DNA of 64,000 nucleotides from Acidovorax soli (GCF_014207955.1 NZ_JACHLK010000014.1:62001-126000), one strand, 5' to 3'. Shown: positions 9,053-19,179, counted from the first letter of the stretch. The notes: a model not told the origin generated them from the sequence alone. Translations and numbers: made by a program.

Positions 9053-9745
9053 TTACAAGGGCACTGCGGGCCCGCTCCACAAGTCCAGCGGCGGGTCGGC
9101 CGCCACCGCGCGCAGGATGTCGGTGCGCGAAATGAAGCCCGTGAGCCGCCCCACGTCGTCCGCCACCGGCAGGCCGGGCAAGCCGGTGTCCAGTAGCACG
9201 GCGGCCACGCGGCGCAGCTCGGTATCGGCCGCCACAGCGGGTACCGGGCTCACCATCACCTCCGAGACGGGGCGCCGGGCCAGCTCGATGGCCTGCTTCA
9301 CGGCGCCCGGTTCGGGCAGCAGGTCCAGCGGCGCCATGTCGGCGCGCAGCAGCAGGCCCACCACGCGGCCTTGGGTATCCACCACCGGCGCCTGGGCCAC
9401 ATGGTGCTCCGCCAGCCGCTGCCAGGCGTCGTTGACGCGGGCTTCGGGCGCCACGGTCAGGGCCTCGCGCGTCATCACATCGCTCACCAGCGTCAGCGGC
9501 TGGCGCGCCTGGGGCGGGCCCTGCTCGGTCTGGGCGTAGGCGCTCACGGCGTCCTGCAGGCGCAGGTTCACCGGCAGCGCCGCGGTGTGGACGGTCTGGG
9601 GCAGGATTTCGGGCTGCGCCTGCTCGTCCAGCGAGCGCGTGCGCAGGGCTTGCGGCCGCTGCACGCGCCGCACCGGGGCCACACTGGCCAGGTTTTCCGC
9701 CCCGCCGCGGTACATCTGGCCCGAAGGGCCGAATACGAAGAACAT
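9053..9745 (-). CDS. Tandem CBS-domain protein
   Basis: Protein of 230 residues with two C-terminal CBS modules: LVSDVMTREALTVAPEARVN (about 85-150) and RRPVSEVMVSPVPAVAADTE (about 160-225), ending near DILRAVA. CBS pairs bind adenine nucleotides and regulate partner domains, but no enzymatic domain is attached here. ATG at 9745 was chosen because a GAGGAGG ribosome site lies 8 nt upstream; the reading frame extends further without support. It is convergent with ispH. Confidence 0.87.
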   Translation of the reverse strand: MFFVFGPSGQMYRGGAENLASVAPVRRVQRPQALRTRSLDEQAQPEILPQTVHTAALPVNLRLQDAVSAYAQTEQGPPQARQPLTLVSDVMTREALTVAPEARVNDAWQRLAEHHVAQAPVVDTQGRVVGLLLRADMAPLDLLPEPGAVKQAIELARRPVSEVMVSPVPAVAADTELRRVAAVLLDTGLPGLPVADDVGRLTGFISRTDILRAVAADPPLDLWSGPAVPL

Positions 9746-9922
9746 GCCTGCAACCTCCTCTGGGGCGGTCTGCCCTCTACAGTCGCCCCTGGCCATGTTA
9801 TCGGCAGAAAAAAGGCCGGGGCACAGGCCAGGGTGTATCCAGGTGTGGCGGGTGGCGGCCGCCCCGGGCATCTACACTCTGCAGTTGTCCTGAATCCGGC
9901 CCTTTGGGGCCTTTGCATCCCC

Positions 9923-10864
9923 ATGATCGACCGCGCCGCCATTTCCGCCGCCCGCGCCCAGCTGGCCTCCCGCCCCGATTTCCTGCGCACCACGCCGCTG
10001 CTGCGCATGAGCGGCCGATCCCTGGGCGTGGGCTGCGCCGAGGTCTGGCTCAAGCTCGAGCACCTGCAGGTGGGCGGCAGCTTCAAGGCGCGCGGCATGC
10101 TGTACCGCCTGCTGGCCAACCCTGTGCCCGACAGCGGGGTCATCATTGCCTCGGGCGGTAATGCCGGCATTGCCGTGGCGGCGGCCGCCCGTGCGCTGGG
10201 CGTGCGCTGCGAGGTCTTCGTGCCCGAGGTGTCGCCCGAGGCCAAGCGTGCCCGCCTGCGCGCCCTGGGGGCCGACGTGGTGGTCACTGGCGCCGCGTAC
10301 GCCCAGGCCTTTGAGGCCTGCGTGGCGCGCCAGCAGGCCACGGGCGCCCTGCAGGCCCATGCCTACGACCAGCCCGAAGTGGTGGCTGGCGCCGGCACCC
10401 TGGCCGCCGAGATCGAGGAGCAGGGCGGCCGCCTGCCCGACACCGTGCTCGTGAGCGTGGGCGGCGGCGGCCTGATCGGCGGCGTGGCCGCCTGGGTGGA
10501 AAGCCGTGCCCACGTGGTGGCGCTAGAGCCCGAGCGTGCCCCCACCCTGCACGCGGCGCGTGCCGCCGGTGCACCGGTGGACGTGGAGGTGGGCGGCATC
10601 GCGGCCGATTCGCTGGGCGCGCGCCGCATCGGCGCCATCGGCTGGGAGGTGAGCCAGCGCCACGTGCACGCATCGCTGCTCCTGCCCGACGAGGCCATCC
10701 GCTCGGCCCAGCAGTGGCTGTGGAAGGAGCTCAAGCTGGCCGTGGAGCCCGCCGCCGCGCTGGGCCTGGCGGCCCTGCAGACGGGCGCCTACAAGCCGCA
10801 GCCGCAAGAGACCGTCGCCATGGTTCTCTGCGGCGCCAACTTTGACCCCAGCGGCCTTGCCTGA
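9923..10864 (+). CDS. Threonine/serine dehydratase-like PLP enzyme
   Basis: Fold-type II PLP enzyme of 313 residues, related to catabolic threonine/serine dehydratases. The PLP lysine sits in VGGSFKARGML (about residue 57), the phosphate-binding loop is SVGGGGLIGG and ASGGNAGIAVAAAA is the substrate loop. There is no C-terminal ACT regulatory domain, unlike IlvA, so a catabolic or generic ammonia-lyase is more likely than the biosynthetic enzyme. serS follows 33 bp downstream. Confidence 0.85.
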   Translation: MIDRAAISAARAQLASRPDFLRTTPLLRMSGRSLGVGCAEVWLKLEHLQVGGSFKARGMLYRLLANPVPDSGVIIASGGNAGIAVAAAARALGVRCEVFVPEVSPEAKRARLRALGADVVVTGAAYAQAFEACVARQQATGALQAHAYDQPEVVAGAGTLAAEIEEQGGRLPDTVLVSVGGGGLIGGVAAWVESRAHVVALEPERAPTLHAARAAGAPVDVEVGGIAADSLGARRIGAIGWEVSQRHVHASLLLPDEAIRSAQQWLWKELKLAVEPAAALGLAALQTGAYKPQPQETVAMVLCGANFDPSGLA

Positions 10865-12220
<1,356 letters not shown>

Positions 12221-12246
12221 TGCAAGGCGTCTGCACTCCTTGATGA

Positions 12247-12268
12247 ACGGGCCTGCGGGCCCGTTTTT
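12247..12268 (+). terminator. Rho-independent terminator after serS
   Basis: A perfect 7-bp stem (ACGGGCC / GGCCCGT) with a TGCG loop is followed by five Ts. It starts 27 nt past the serS stop. Confidence 0.88.
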
Positions 12269-12400
12269 CATGGCCATGCACGCTCTTGGGCATGCGCCAG
12301 CAGCCTTTCGCGCGTTGTGGTGCAATGCGTTCCGGCAGCGTGCCCACCACCCTGAGAGCGCGCGCCGCATCCCCTTACCACCCTTGCAGGACCGACTTCC

Positions 12401-12913
12401 ATGACCCACCCCATGCACACCTCCAGCATCCCCGTGTTCCGCCAGATGCTGGGCGCCCTGAAGGACGTGCTCGCCAAGACCGAAGCCCATGCCACCGCGC
12501 GCAAGATCGAGCCTGATGCGCTGCTGCAGGCCCGCCTCTACCCCGACATGTTCTCCATGGCGCGCCAGGTGCTCATCGCCTGCGACTTCGCCAAGGGCGT
12601 GAGCGCGCGCCTGGCCGGCGTCGAGGTGCCCTCGTTCCCCGATGGCGAGCGCCCCAGCTTTGCCGATCTCAACGAACGCATCGACACCGTGCTCGCCTTC
12701 ATCGAGGGCTTGCCCGCCGAGAATTTTGCCGAGGCCGCCACGCGCCAGATCACCCTGCAGCCCGGCACCCCGCGCGAGCGCCAGTTCCTGGGCCAGGCCT
12801 ACCTGCTGCACTACGGCCTGCCGCAGTTCTTCTTCCACGTGACGACCGCCTATGCACTGGCGCGCCACAACGGCGTGGAGCTGGGCAAGAAGGACTACAT
12901 GGGCAAGATCTGA
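12401..12913 (+). CDS. DUF1993 family protein
   Basis: Protein of 170 residues matching the DUF1993 family by overall pattern: SSIPVFRQMLGALKDVLAKT near the start, LYPDMFSMARQVLIACDFAK in the middle, and FLGQAYLLHYGLPQFFFHVT near the end. It is all-helical and probably DinB-like in fold, with no signal peptide. The ATG follows the serS terminator by about 130 bp, so it probably has its own promoter. It is convergent with rtcB. Biochemical function unknown. Confidence 0.82.
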   Translation: MTHPMHTSSIPVFRQMLGALKDVLAKTEAHATARKIEPDALLQARLYPDMFSMARQVLIACDFAKGVSARLAGVEVPSFPDGERPSFADLNERIDTVLAFIEGLPAENFAEAATRQITLQPGTPRERQFLGQAYLLHYGLPQFFFHVTTAYALARHNGVELGKKDYMGKI

Positions 12914-12926
12914 CCGGTGCGATGGT

Positions 12927-14330
12927 TCAAGCCTTGAACGTCACCCAGGGCTTGAGCCGCACCGCAGCCCGCACCAGGCCCGCCGTTTCCTGCGCATCGA
13001 TCACGGGGCCGATGGGCTTGTAGGCCTCGGGTGCTTCTTCGATGCGGCGCTCCTCGCGCAAGGTCACGCATTGCCAGGGCTGCGCCGCGTCGTCTGCTGC
13101 CCGCGGGCGCAACGCCCGCACGGCCTGCCGGCGCATGCGCCGGCCCGCGCCGTGGCTGCACGACCAGAGCCAGTCGGCCGAGCCCAGGCCTGTCACCAGG
13201 TACGAGGCATCGCCCATCGACCCGGGGATCAGCGCGAAATCTCCCGCATGTGCGGGCGTGGCCCCCTTGCGGTGGATGTTCATGCCTTGCTCGCGCAGCA
13301 CCACGTTGTGCGGCACATCCACCACCAGGCGCGAGCCCGCTGCGCCGACGACCTGCTCCAGATCCTTGCGCACCAGTTCCGCCAGCACCACCCGATTGGC
13401 CCAGGCGTAGCGAGCTGCCACGCCCATGGCCTGCAGGTATTCGCCGGCCAGGGGGCCCGAGAGGCCGTACAGACCGCTTTCCGGGTGGCGCACGCCCCGG
13501 GGCCATTGGGCCCTGGCGCGGTCCATCCAGGCCTGGCCGACGTGAAAGCCCACATCGCGCGAGCCGCTGTGGATCATGACCACCACGTCGCCCGCGCGCA
13601 GCCCTGCTTTCCAGGCGGCGTGCCGGTCCAGCACCTCTTCGACCACCTGCAGTTCCACGAAGTGGTTGCCCGAGCCCACCGTGCCCAGGCCCGGGTCGCG
13701 GAAGACCGCGTGCCGCTCCTGCAGGTAGGCATCGGGTGCGTAGCGTGCGCTGCCGCCAAAGCTCGCTAGTCCGATGCAGGAGTCAAGTTCCACCCGCAGG
13801 CGCGCCTTGTCGGCATGCGCCCAGAGGCCTTCACTACCCAGCCCGTCGATGAAGGCGCCGGGGCCCTCGTCGAACAGCGCACGGAAGGCGCGCGTGCTCA
13901 CGGGCACGTCGCGTGCATTGTTGAGCAGGCTGGCCGTGAGCAGGTCCACGAGCCGCTGCTTGTGGGGCGCGAGCTGGTCCAGCCGCGCGCCGGTGGTCAG
14001 CAGGCGCACGCTGCAGTTGATGTCGGTGCCGATGGCCGCCGGGATCACGAAGTCCGGCGGCGTGGCCACGATGCTGCCCACCGGCGCCACCGTGCCGGGG
14101 TGGAAATCCGGCGTGGCGCACGCGCGGCAGACGGCGCCGTGGCCGTGGGGATCGCGCACGGCCGCAAAGGCCAGCAGCTGGCGCACGGCCTTGTCCTCCA
14201 GGGGCAGGCTGTCGGGCAGAAGGATATGGGCTTCGGCCTGGTCGTCGCGCACGTGGTAGATGCCGTCGCGATAGTCCAGGGCGATGCCGGTGCGCGCAAA
14301 GGCGCGCTGAAGTCGTTGGTAGGTACCCAT
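12927..14330 (-). CDS. rtcB: RtcB-family RNA ligase
   Basis: RNA 3'-phosphate ligase family member, 467 residues from the ATG at 14330 (an in-frame ATG at 14387 would add 19). The metal/GMP-site residues expected of RtcB appear present: Asp and Cys in GTDINCSVRLL, His in GSGNHFVELQ, His in IHSGSRDVG, His in DVPHNVV, and SHGAGRRM near the C terminus, plus HRKGATPA and IPGSMGDASY. Several motifs differ from E. coli RtcB (DINCSV for DIGCGM), so it belongs to a divergent RtcB subgroup. No rtcA cyclase or rtcR regulator is next to it. Function is RNA repair by family; specific substrate unknown. Confidence 0.88.
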   Translation of the reverse strand: MGTYQRLQRAFARTGIALDYRDGIYHVRDDQAEAHILLPDSLPLEDKAVRQLLAFAAVRDPHGHGAVCRACATPDFHPGTVAPVGSIVATPPDFVIPAAIGTDINCSVRLLTTGARLDQLAPHKQRLVDLLTASLLNNARDVPVSTRAFRALFDEGPGAFIDGLGSEGLWAHADKARLRVELDSCIGLASFGGSARYAPDAYLQERHAVFRDPGLGTVGSGNHFVELQVVEEVLDRHAAWKAGLRAGDVVVMIHSGSRDVGFHVGQAWMDRARAQWPRGVRHPESGLYGLSGPLAGEYLQAMGVAARYAWANRVVLAELVRKDLEQVVGAAGSRLVVDVPHNVVLREQGMNIHRKGATPAHAGDFALIPGSMGDASYLVTGLGSADWLWSCSHGAGRRMRRQAVRALRPRAADDAAQPWQCVTLREERRIEEAPEAYKPIGPVIDAQETAGLVRAAVRLKPWVTFKA

Positions 14331-14561
14331 GGCTGCAAATTCCGCGAGGCCGGTTGGCGCTCGCCGTGTCCGGGTTGCTTCGGTCATGTGAAGCAGACTT
14401 TTCTCGGACGATGAAAGACACCCGGGGCCTGTAGGCCCGGGAAGCGTCCTTCTTGCAGCAGCAGGGTCAAGAAAGGAAAGGCCGCGCAGTATAGCCGCGC
14501 TCTTCCGGGATGGGCAAGCAGGCGCGGCGCCACGGGTAAAACGGCCATGGCGGACACGCAA

Positions 14562-14591
14562 TTGCAATCCGCCAAAAAAGCCTGCTATAAT
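14562..14591 (+). promoter_or_regulatory. Sigma-70 promoter of tRNA-Ser
   Basis: TTGCAA (14562-14567) and a consensus TATAAT (14586-14591) are separated by 18 nt. The mature tRNA begins 18 nt after the -10 box. Confidence 0.85.
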
Positions 14592-14609
14592 CGCAGGCTT
14601 CGACACACA

Positions 14610-14699
<90 letters not shown>

Positions 14700-14706
14700 C
14701 TGACAG

Positions 14707-14744
14707 AGCCCCGTTGCTATTGATGAAATAGCACGGGGCTTTTT
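14707..14744 (+). terminator. Rho-independent terminator after tRNA-Ser
   Basis: The stem AGCCCCGT-TGCTATT pairs with AATAGC-ACGGGGCT around a GATG-centred loop, with one small bulge, and is followed by TTTTT. It begins 8 nt after the tRNA CCA end. Confidence 0.92.
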
Positions 14745-14766
14745 CTTTTTCCGGGATCGATGGGGT

Positions 14767-15078
14767 TCAGCGCCGGGGGGCAGAGCGGTTTCGGTACCGC
14801 TGCGCGGCAAGCCGGTGGTCGCCATGCACATGGTCCCGGAACAGCTGCCAGATGCTCCACACCCACAGCAGCAGGCTGGCCAGGAACAGCGCGAGGCCCG
14901 GCCCGTAGACCAGGGCCTCGGAAGCCGATGTAAAGCGCAGGGTGCGCGCCGTGTCCAGCACGATGATCCACAGCCATCCGAGCACAAAGGCCAGTGCACC
15001 GGCGCCGATGGTGGCCAGTGCACGCCACGGGCCCAGCGCATGCGCCAAGCGATCCCTGTCGAACAGTGCCCATGCCAA
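14767..15078 (-). CDS. Small two-helix membrane protein, unknown
   Basis: Predicted inner-membrane protein of 103 residues with hydrophobic segments at about 21-41 (LATIGAGALAFVLGWLWIIV) and 58-80 (GPGLALFLASLLLWVWSIWQ), and a basic C terminus. No ATG is available. A TTG at 15078 is the best start because AAGGAGA lies 7 nt upstream and no in-frame ATG precedes the hydrophobic part; the long frame running back to 15423 has no ribosome site. Not a recognised family. Confidence 0.6.
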   Translation of the reverse strand: MAWALFDRDRLAHALGPWRALATIGAGALAFVLGWLWIIVLDTARTLRFTSASEALVYGPGLALFLASLLLWVWSIWQLFRDHVHGDHRLAAQRYRNRSAPRR

Positions 15079-15173
15079 TTGACGGTCTCCTTGCTGGCAT
15101 CTTAGTCCCGGCTCCAACCCAGACCACGGGGCCTGTGTCGGAGCGGCGCCGCGCTGCAGCAGGTGATGGGCCG

Positions 15174-15584
15174 TCAGGCTGCGGGGTTCTTCTTGGCGGT
15201 CCAGGTGCCCGAGGACGCGGCGCGGGTCCAGGTTCCGCTGCCGGCGGGCGGCTTGAGCGAGCCCTTGATCTGCACGTTCTGGGCGCTTGCTGGCGTCAAT
15301 TGGCCTTGGCTGTCGATGTCGCCGCCCGTGCCAAAGGTGACGGCCTGGCTGCGCGAGCGGCACAGGCCCGTGAAGGTGCCGGTGGCGGCCGATGCGGAGG
15401 GCATGGCGATGTCCACATTGCACAGCAGGGTGTCATCGCTCGCATCGAGGGTGAACACCCAGCCCCCTGCATATTGAAGAAGCGGATTCTCTGGCGGCGC
15501 GTCGTCGCCGCCCCCGCATCCTGCCAGGCCCATGGCCATGGCCAGGGCCAGGGCGGTCGTCGCTATCCCTACTGCTTTTCTCAT
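15174..15584 (-). CDS. Small lipoprotein, unknown function
   Basis: Exported lipoprotein of 136 residues: signal peptide MRKAVGIATTALALAMAMG with lipobox LAGC (Cys about 23) and a glycine-rich linker. The beta-rich body contains two more cysteines (LLCNVDIAMPS, LCRSRSQAV), which may form a disulfide. A GGGAG ribosome site precedes the ATG. It stands alone between the membrane protein gene and the GlxA-type regulator on the same strand. Function unknown. Confidence 0.75.
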   Translation of the reverse strand: MRKAVGIATTALALAMAMGLAGCGGGDDAPPENPLLQYAGGWVFTLDASDDTLLCNVDIAMPSASAATGTFTGLCRSRSQAVTFGTGGDIDSQGQLTPASAQNVQIKGSLKPPAGSGTWTRAASSGTWTAKKNPAA

Positions 15585-15786
15585 TGCACTCCCTCGGTGG
15601 GTGGTTTTTGTTGGTGGACGCCGATCCTAGTCGGGCGGCGAGAGGTAACCAGGCGGTAACTCTTGCCCAGTTGCATCCATGTGTAGACCGGTCGAGGGTG
15701 GCCGGCATGCGCGGAGTTGCCTGAATCGGGTCCTGGCTGCCGCAGCCCTGGCGGCGCAACGGGCGGGCGGGTGCGGGCGGGGCGGC

Positions 15787-16770
15787 TCAGGCTGCAGTCG
15801 CTACCGAAGGCCGGTAACGGCTCGGGGTGGCACCGGCGGTTTTCCTCATCATGCGCCGCAGTGCCGTTGCGTCCTGGTAGCCGACTGCCTCGGCCACCTG
15901 CTCCACGCCCATGCGGCTGGTTTCGAGCAGCGTGCGTGCGCGCTGCCAGCGCACGCTCTGCACCAGTGCCAGCGTGCCCTTGCCGGTGGCCTTGTGCACG
16001 TGGCGCGACAGCGTGCGCTCGCTCATGCAGAACTCCTGCGCCAGCGCCGCAACCGTGGGCGGGTGCGGCAGGGCCGCCTCCACCCGGGCCGCCAGGCGTG
16101 CCACCAGTGCATCGCCGCTGGCCAGCGCCTGCGGCACGATGAACGGGGCCTGGGCTTGGCGCGCGTCCAGCAGCAGCATGCGCGAGACCGCCTGCGCCAG
16201 GGCCGGGCCGCAGCGCTCGCGCAGCAGGTGCAGCACCAGGTCGGTCTGCGCGAAGGCGGCGCCGGCCGTGGTCACCGGCCCGTCGGTGCAGACCATGCGG
16301 TCGGCGTCCACCGTGCAGTGGGGCTCCATGCGCTGCAGCAGGGGAGCCAGCCACCAGGTGGTGGTGGCGCGGCGGCCGGCCAGCAGGCCTGCGGCCTGCA
16401 GCAAGAACACCGCCGAACACGATGCCGCCACCTGCCCGCCCGCGCGGGCATGCCGGGCCAGGGCGCGCGCCAGGGCCACGGCGTCGGCGTGCGCCAGGCG
16501 CTCGTGGAGCCGCCCGGGCGTGTCCATGCCCATGCCGGGCAGCAGCCAGATGGAGCGGTCGCCGCCGTGCCGCGCGGGCAGGCGCGTGGTCTGCACCGCC
16601 ATGCCGCCCTGCAGGCGAACCAGGCCTCCGGCGATGGAGCAGGTGCGCCAGCGCGGCGCTGCGGCCCCGGCATGCCCGGCCAGCGCGCCGGCGGCGGCAA
16701 GCATGTCCTGCGTGGCCGCCACGCTGCTGGCATAGGCCCCTTCGGGCACCAGAACGGTGAAATCGTGCAT
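15787..16770 (-). CDS. GlxA-type AraC family regulator (DJ-1/PfpI + HTH)
   Basis: Transcription factor of 327 residues. It has an N-terminal DJ-1/PfpI-like domain (about 5-185, with the nucleophile-elbow-like AASCSAVFLLQAAGLL) and a C-terminal AraC DNA-binding domain (about 225-320: LAQEFCMSERTLSRHVHKAT and VAEAVGYQDATALRRMMRKT). Start taken at the ATG at 16770; an upstream extension to 16833 exists but has no support. It is divergent from the tautomerase-hydrolase pair with 93 bp between, so it is the obvious candidate regulator of that operon. Confidence 0.9.
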   Translation of the reverse strand: MHDFTVLVPEGAYASSVAATQDMLAAAGALAGHAGAAAPRWRTCSIAGGLVRLQGGMAVQTTRLPARHGGDRSIWLLPGMGMDTPGRLHERLAHADAVALARALARHARAGGQVAASCSAVFLLQAAGLLAGRRATTTWWLAPLLQRMEPHCTVDADRMVCTDGPVTTAGAAFAQTDLVLHLLRERCGPALAQAVSRMLLLDARQAQAPFIVPQALASGDALVARLAARVEAALPHPPTVAALAQEFCMSERTLSRHVHKATGKGTLALVQSVRWQRARTLLETSRMGVEQVAEAVGYQDATALRRMMRKTAGATPSRYRPSVATAA

Positions 16771-16863
16771 GTCGGATATCGCCTTGAAACTGTCGGAACA
16801 GACACTCCTATTGTGGCGGCCGCGGGCGTCCAATGCCAGCTTTCCACCTCAACAGGAGCGCAT

Positions 16864-17340
16864 GTGCCCAACATCCTCGTGAAGATCCCGAAAGGGTCGT
16901 TCCCCGGCGAACACCGCCGTCTGCTGGCCCGCGGCATCACCGCCGCAGCCACCGCCGCCGAACAAATGCCGCCCGACGACCCTGCTGCCCAGGCCTTGTG
17001 CTGGGTGCTGGTGGAGGAGGTCGATGCCGGCCTGTGGACCTGTGGCGGCGCCGACACCACCGCCCTTCTGCTGCCCTGCCTGGCCATCGTGCACGTGCCG
17101 CAGGGCGTGCTGGACGAGGGCGCCCGGGGCCGCTACGCACAGCAGATGCACCAGGCCTTCGTGCAGGCCATGCCGGCGGACGATGCGCGACGGCTGGCCA
17201 CTTCCACCCTGGTGCAGGAGGTGCCCGATGGCCACTGGGGCGCCAACGGCCGCCTGTGGCACCTGGCGGACTTCACCCGCGCCGCGGGCTACGCGCACCT
17301 GCAGCACCTGCTGGCGCCAGGCGCCCCGGCGGCCGCGTGA
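16864..17340 (+). CDS. 4-oxalocrotonate tautomerase-like protein (two-domain length)
   Basis: Tautomerase superfamily protein of 158 residues. Using the GTG at 16864, preceded by AGGAG, the mature protein begins with proline (MPNILVKIPKGSF), the catalytic Pro1 of the superfamily; the overlapping ATG at 16862 is in another frame. The length is about twice that of classical 4-OT, and the second half (CLAIVHVPQGVLDEGARGRY) resembles a degenerate second repeat lacking an N-terminal Pro. Substrate unknown. The stop overlaps the start of the dienelactone hydrolase gene, suggesting joint action on ring-cleavage-type products. Confidence 0.82.
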   Translation: MPNILVKIPKGSFPGEHRRLLARGITAAATAAEQMPPDDPAAQALCWVLVEEVDAGLWTCGGADTTALLLPCLAIVHVPQGVLDEGARGRYAQQMHQAFVQAMPADDARRLATSTLVQEVPDGHWGANGRLWHLADFTRAAGYAHLQHLLAPGAPAAA

Positions 17341-18158
17341 TGCCGTGCCGCCGCATGGACCAGGACGACGCCCTGGAGGATTTCGACCGGCGCGAGGTCA
17401 CGCTCGCGGGCGTGGCGCGCACGGTGTACCAGGCAGGCTGCGGCCCGGCCGTGGTGGTGATGGCCGAGATGCCCGGCATCAGCCCGCAGGTGGCGCGCTT
17501 TGCGCGCTGGGTGCGCGCTGCCGGCTTCACGGTGTTCATGCCCTCGCTGTTCGGCCGCGACGGCGCGGTGCCGGCGGTCGACGAGGGCATCGCTGTGTTC
17601 CGGCGCACCTGCATCAGCGCCGAGTTCAGGGCCTTGGCCGGGCAGGGTGACACCCCGGTGGTGCGGTGGCTGCGCGCGCTGGCGCAGCTGGCGCATGCGC
17701 AATGCGGTGGGCGGGGCGTCGGCGCCATCGGCATGTGCTTCACGGGCAGCTTCGCGCTGTCGATGGTGTTGGAGCCTGCGGTGATCGCCCCCGTGGTGTG
17801 CCAGCCCTCGCTGCCGCTGAACGACCCGGCCGGCACCGGCATGGGTGCTGCCGAACTGGCGGCGGTGCGCCAGCGCCTGGAGCAGGGCGGGCTGACCGCG
17901 CTGGCCTACCGCTTCGAGGGCGACCGGCACTGCCGGGCCGAGCGATTCGCGGCGTTCTCCGAGGCCCTGGGTCCGCGCTTCGTCGCCCGTGTGCTGCCCG
18001 ACAGCGCGGCCAACCCGGAGACGGCGCCCTTCTTCGAGCACGTGGTGGCCAGTCCGCACAGTGTGGTGACTGCGCATCTCATCGACAGCGCAGGCCAGCC
18101 GACGGCGGCAGCGCGCGACGAGATTCTGGCCTTCTTCCGCCAGAAGCTCGTGGCGTGA
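17340..18158 (+). CDS. Dienelactone hydrolase family protein
   Basis: Alpha/beta hydrolase of 272 residues in the dienelactone hydrolase family, which opens lactones made during aromatic catabolism. The nucleophile is a cysteine in IGMCFTGSFAL (G-x-C-x-G) and a C-terminal histidine lies in SPHSVVTAHL. The N-terminal region GPAVVVMAEMPGISPQVARF matches the family. The ATG overlaps the tautomerase stop (TGATG); an alternative ATG lies at 17355. Operon partner of the tautomerase and probably under the divergent GlxA-type regulator. Confidence 0.85.
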   Translation: MPCRRMDQDDALEDFDRREVTLAGVARTVYQAGCGPAVVVMAEMPGISPQVARFARWVRAAGFTVFMPSLFGRDGAVPAVDEGIAVFRRTCISAEFRALAGQGDTPVVRWLRALAQLAHAQCGGRGVGAIGMCFTGSFALSMVLEPAVIAPVVCQPSLPLNDPAGTGMGAAELAAVRQRLEQGGLTALAYRFEGDRHCRAERFAAFSEALGPRFVARVLPDSAANPETAPFFEHVVASPHSVVTAHLIDSAGQPTAAARDEILAFFRQKLVA

Positions 18159-18351
18159 CATTGTCCTGGCCCCGGGCCGGGGCATCACCCGTTTGTAGTG
18201 TGGTGGAAACAGGCCAAAAGCGGTAGGCTGCCAGGTTTGCGCTTGGATTCCGAGCGTCGCCTCTTGCCCGCACGAAGCGTTCAACGGCCTTGTGCAAGAA
18301 TTCGCGCGTACCTGCCCTTTCCATTCATTTCATGCCACAAAGGATGTGCCA

Positions 18352-18990
18352 ATGATCTCCCTCCGCAATTCTGCCCTCGCACTGGCCGTCGCCATGGCGG
18401 GCCTGGCTGCTGCGCCCGCACACGCGGCCGACCCTGCCGTGTTCGATGCGGCCACGGGCCGCCTGCGCTTTCCCATCCTGCAGATCGACGGCAACCTGAA
18501 GTTCCGCGATGTGGTGATCCAACTGGTGTCGCCCGGCCAACTGCGGCTCAACGATACCAGCGTGGGGACCGAGATCAGCTTCACCTCGGCGGGCAATGTG
18601 CTGCGCATTCCGCAACTGAACTTCGGCGGCACCCTCTACCCTGCCGTCAGCCTGACCGGCCCCGGCTTTTCGCTGGTGAGTTTCGGTGATGTCGTGATCG
18701 ATGCAGGCACCCCCAGCAACTACACCCTGGACATCCGCGTGACGGCGCAGGGCACGCCCGTGCCCCTGATCACCATCAACAACATGCCCAAGCCCGGCAA
18801 CCAGGCCGCGTTCTGCAGCGATCCGGCGCTGCAGCAGACGGTGCTGGAAAACGCCGGCGCTGCGCAGGCCACCTGGACCATGTCGACCTGCACCTTCAGC
18901 GGCAACACCGGCCGCATGACGGGCACGCTGACCATCACCACCCCGGTGGCGGCTGCGATTCCCATCGTTGCGAACTTCACGTACCGCTGA
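18352..18990 (+). CDS. Secreted protein of unknown function
   Basis: Exported protein of 212 residues with signal peptide MISLRNSALALAVAMAGLAA, cleaved after AHA. The body is beta-rich and holds a cysteine pair (AAFCSDPALQ and MSTCTFSGNT), probably a disulfide. The start at 18352 is favoured over 18292 by the signal peptide and an AAGGAT-like ribosome site. No known domain recognised. It is monocistronic, with a dispersed repeat between its end and the convergent CDF transporter gene. Confidence 0.72.
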   Translation: MISLRNSALALAVAMAGLAAAPAHAADPAVFDAATGRLRFPILQIDGNLKFRDVVIQLVSPGQLRLNDTSVGTEISFTSAGNVLRIPQLNFGGTLYPAVSLTGPGFSLVSFGDVVIDAGTPSNYTLDIRVTAQGTPVPLITINNMPKPGNQAAFCSDPALQQTVLENAGAAQATWTMSTCTFSGNTGRMTGTLTITTPVAAAIPIVANFTYR

Positions 18991-19049
18991 CCGATCGGTT
19001 CTTGCCTTTCAGTTCTTCATAGCGCGGTGCGCCACCCGCGATGCATGAA

Positions 19050-19173
19050 ACTGGCGCGGCACAAGCCAGTGCCCCCGTGCAAGGGCCGCCCCGCCGCACT
19101 GGGGGCGTCCCCCTCCCGGCTCGCGCAGCGAGGCGAGAGAGAGGGGGAAGGCGCGAAGCGACTCAGGGGGTGT
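19050..19173 (-). repeat. Dispersed intergenic repeat, copy A
   Basis: This 124-bp block is, by eye, about nine-tenths identical to the reverse complement of 44242-44364. It contains short dyads such as GGGGGCGTCCCCC and CTCGCGCAGCGAG and ends with GACTCAGGGGG. It lies between two convergent genes (secreted protein and CDF transporter), as copy B also does. Its location suggests a REP-like element, possibly acting as a bidirectional terminator. Confidence 0.85.
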
Positions 19174-19179
19174 TTCACT

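Noticed and set aside
18169-18183. GCCCCGGGCCGGGGC palindrome after the dienelactone hydrolase gene as a terminator
   Set aside because: The stem is strong but has a one-base centre and no T run, so it is not a convincing rho-independent terminator.
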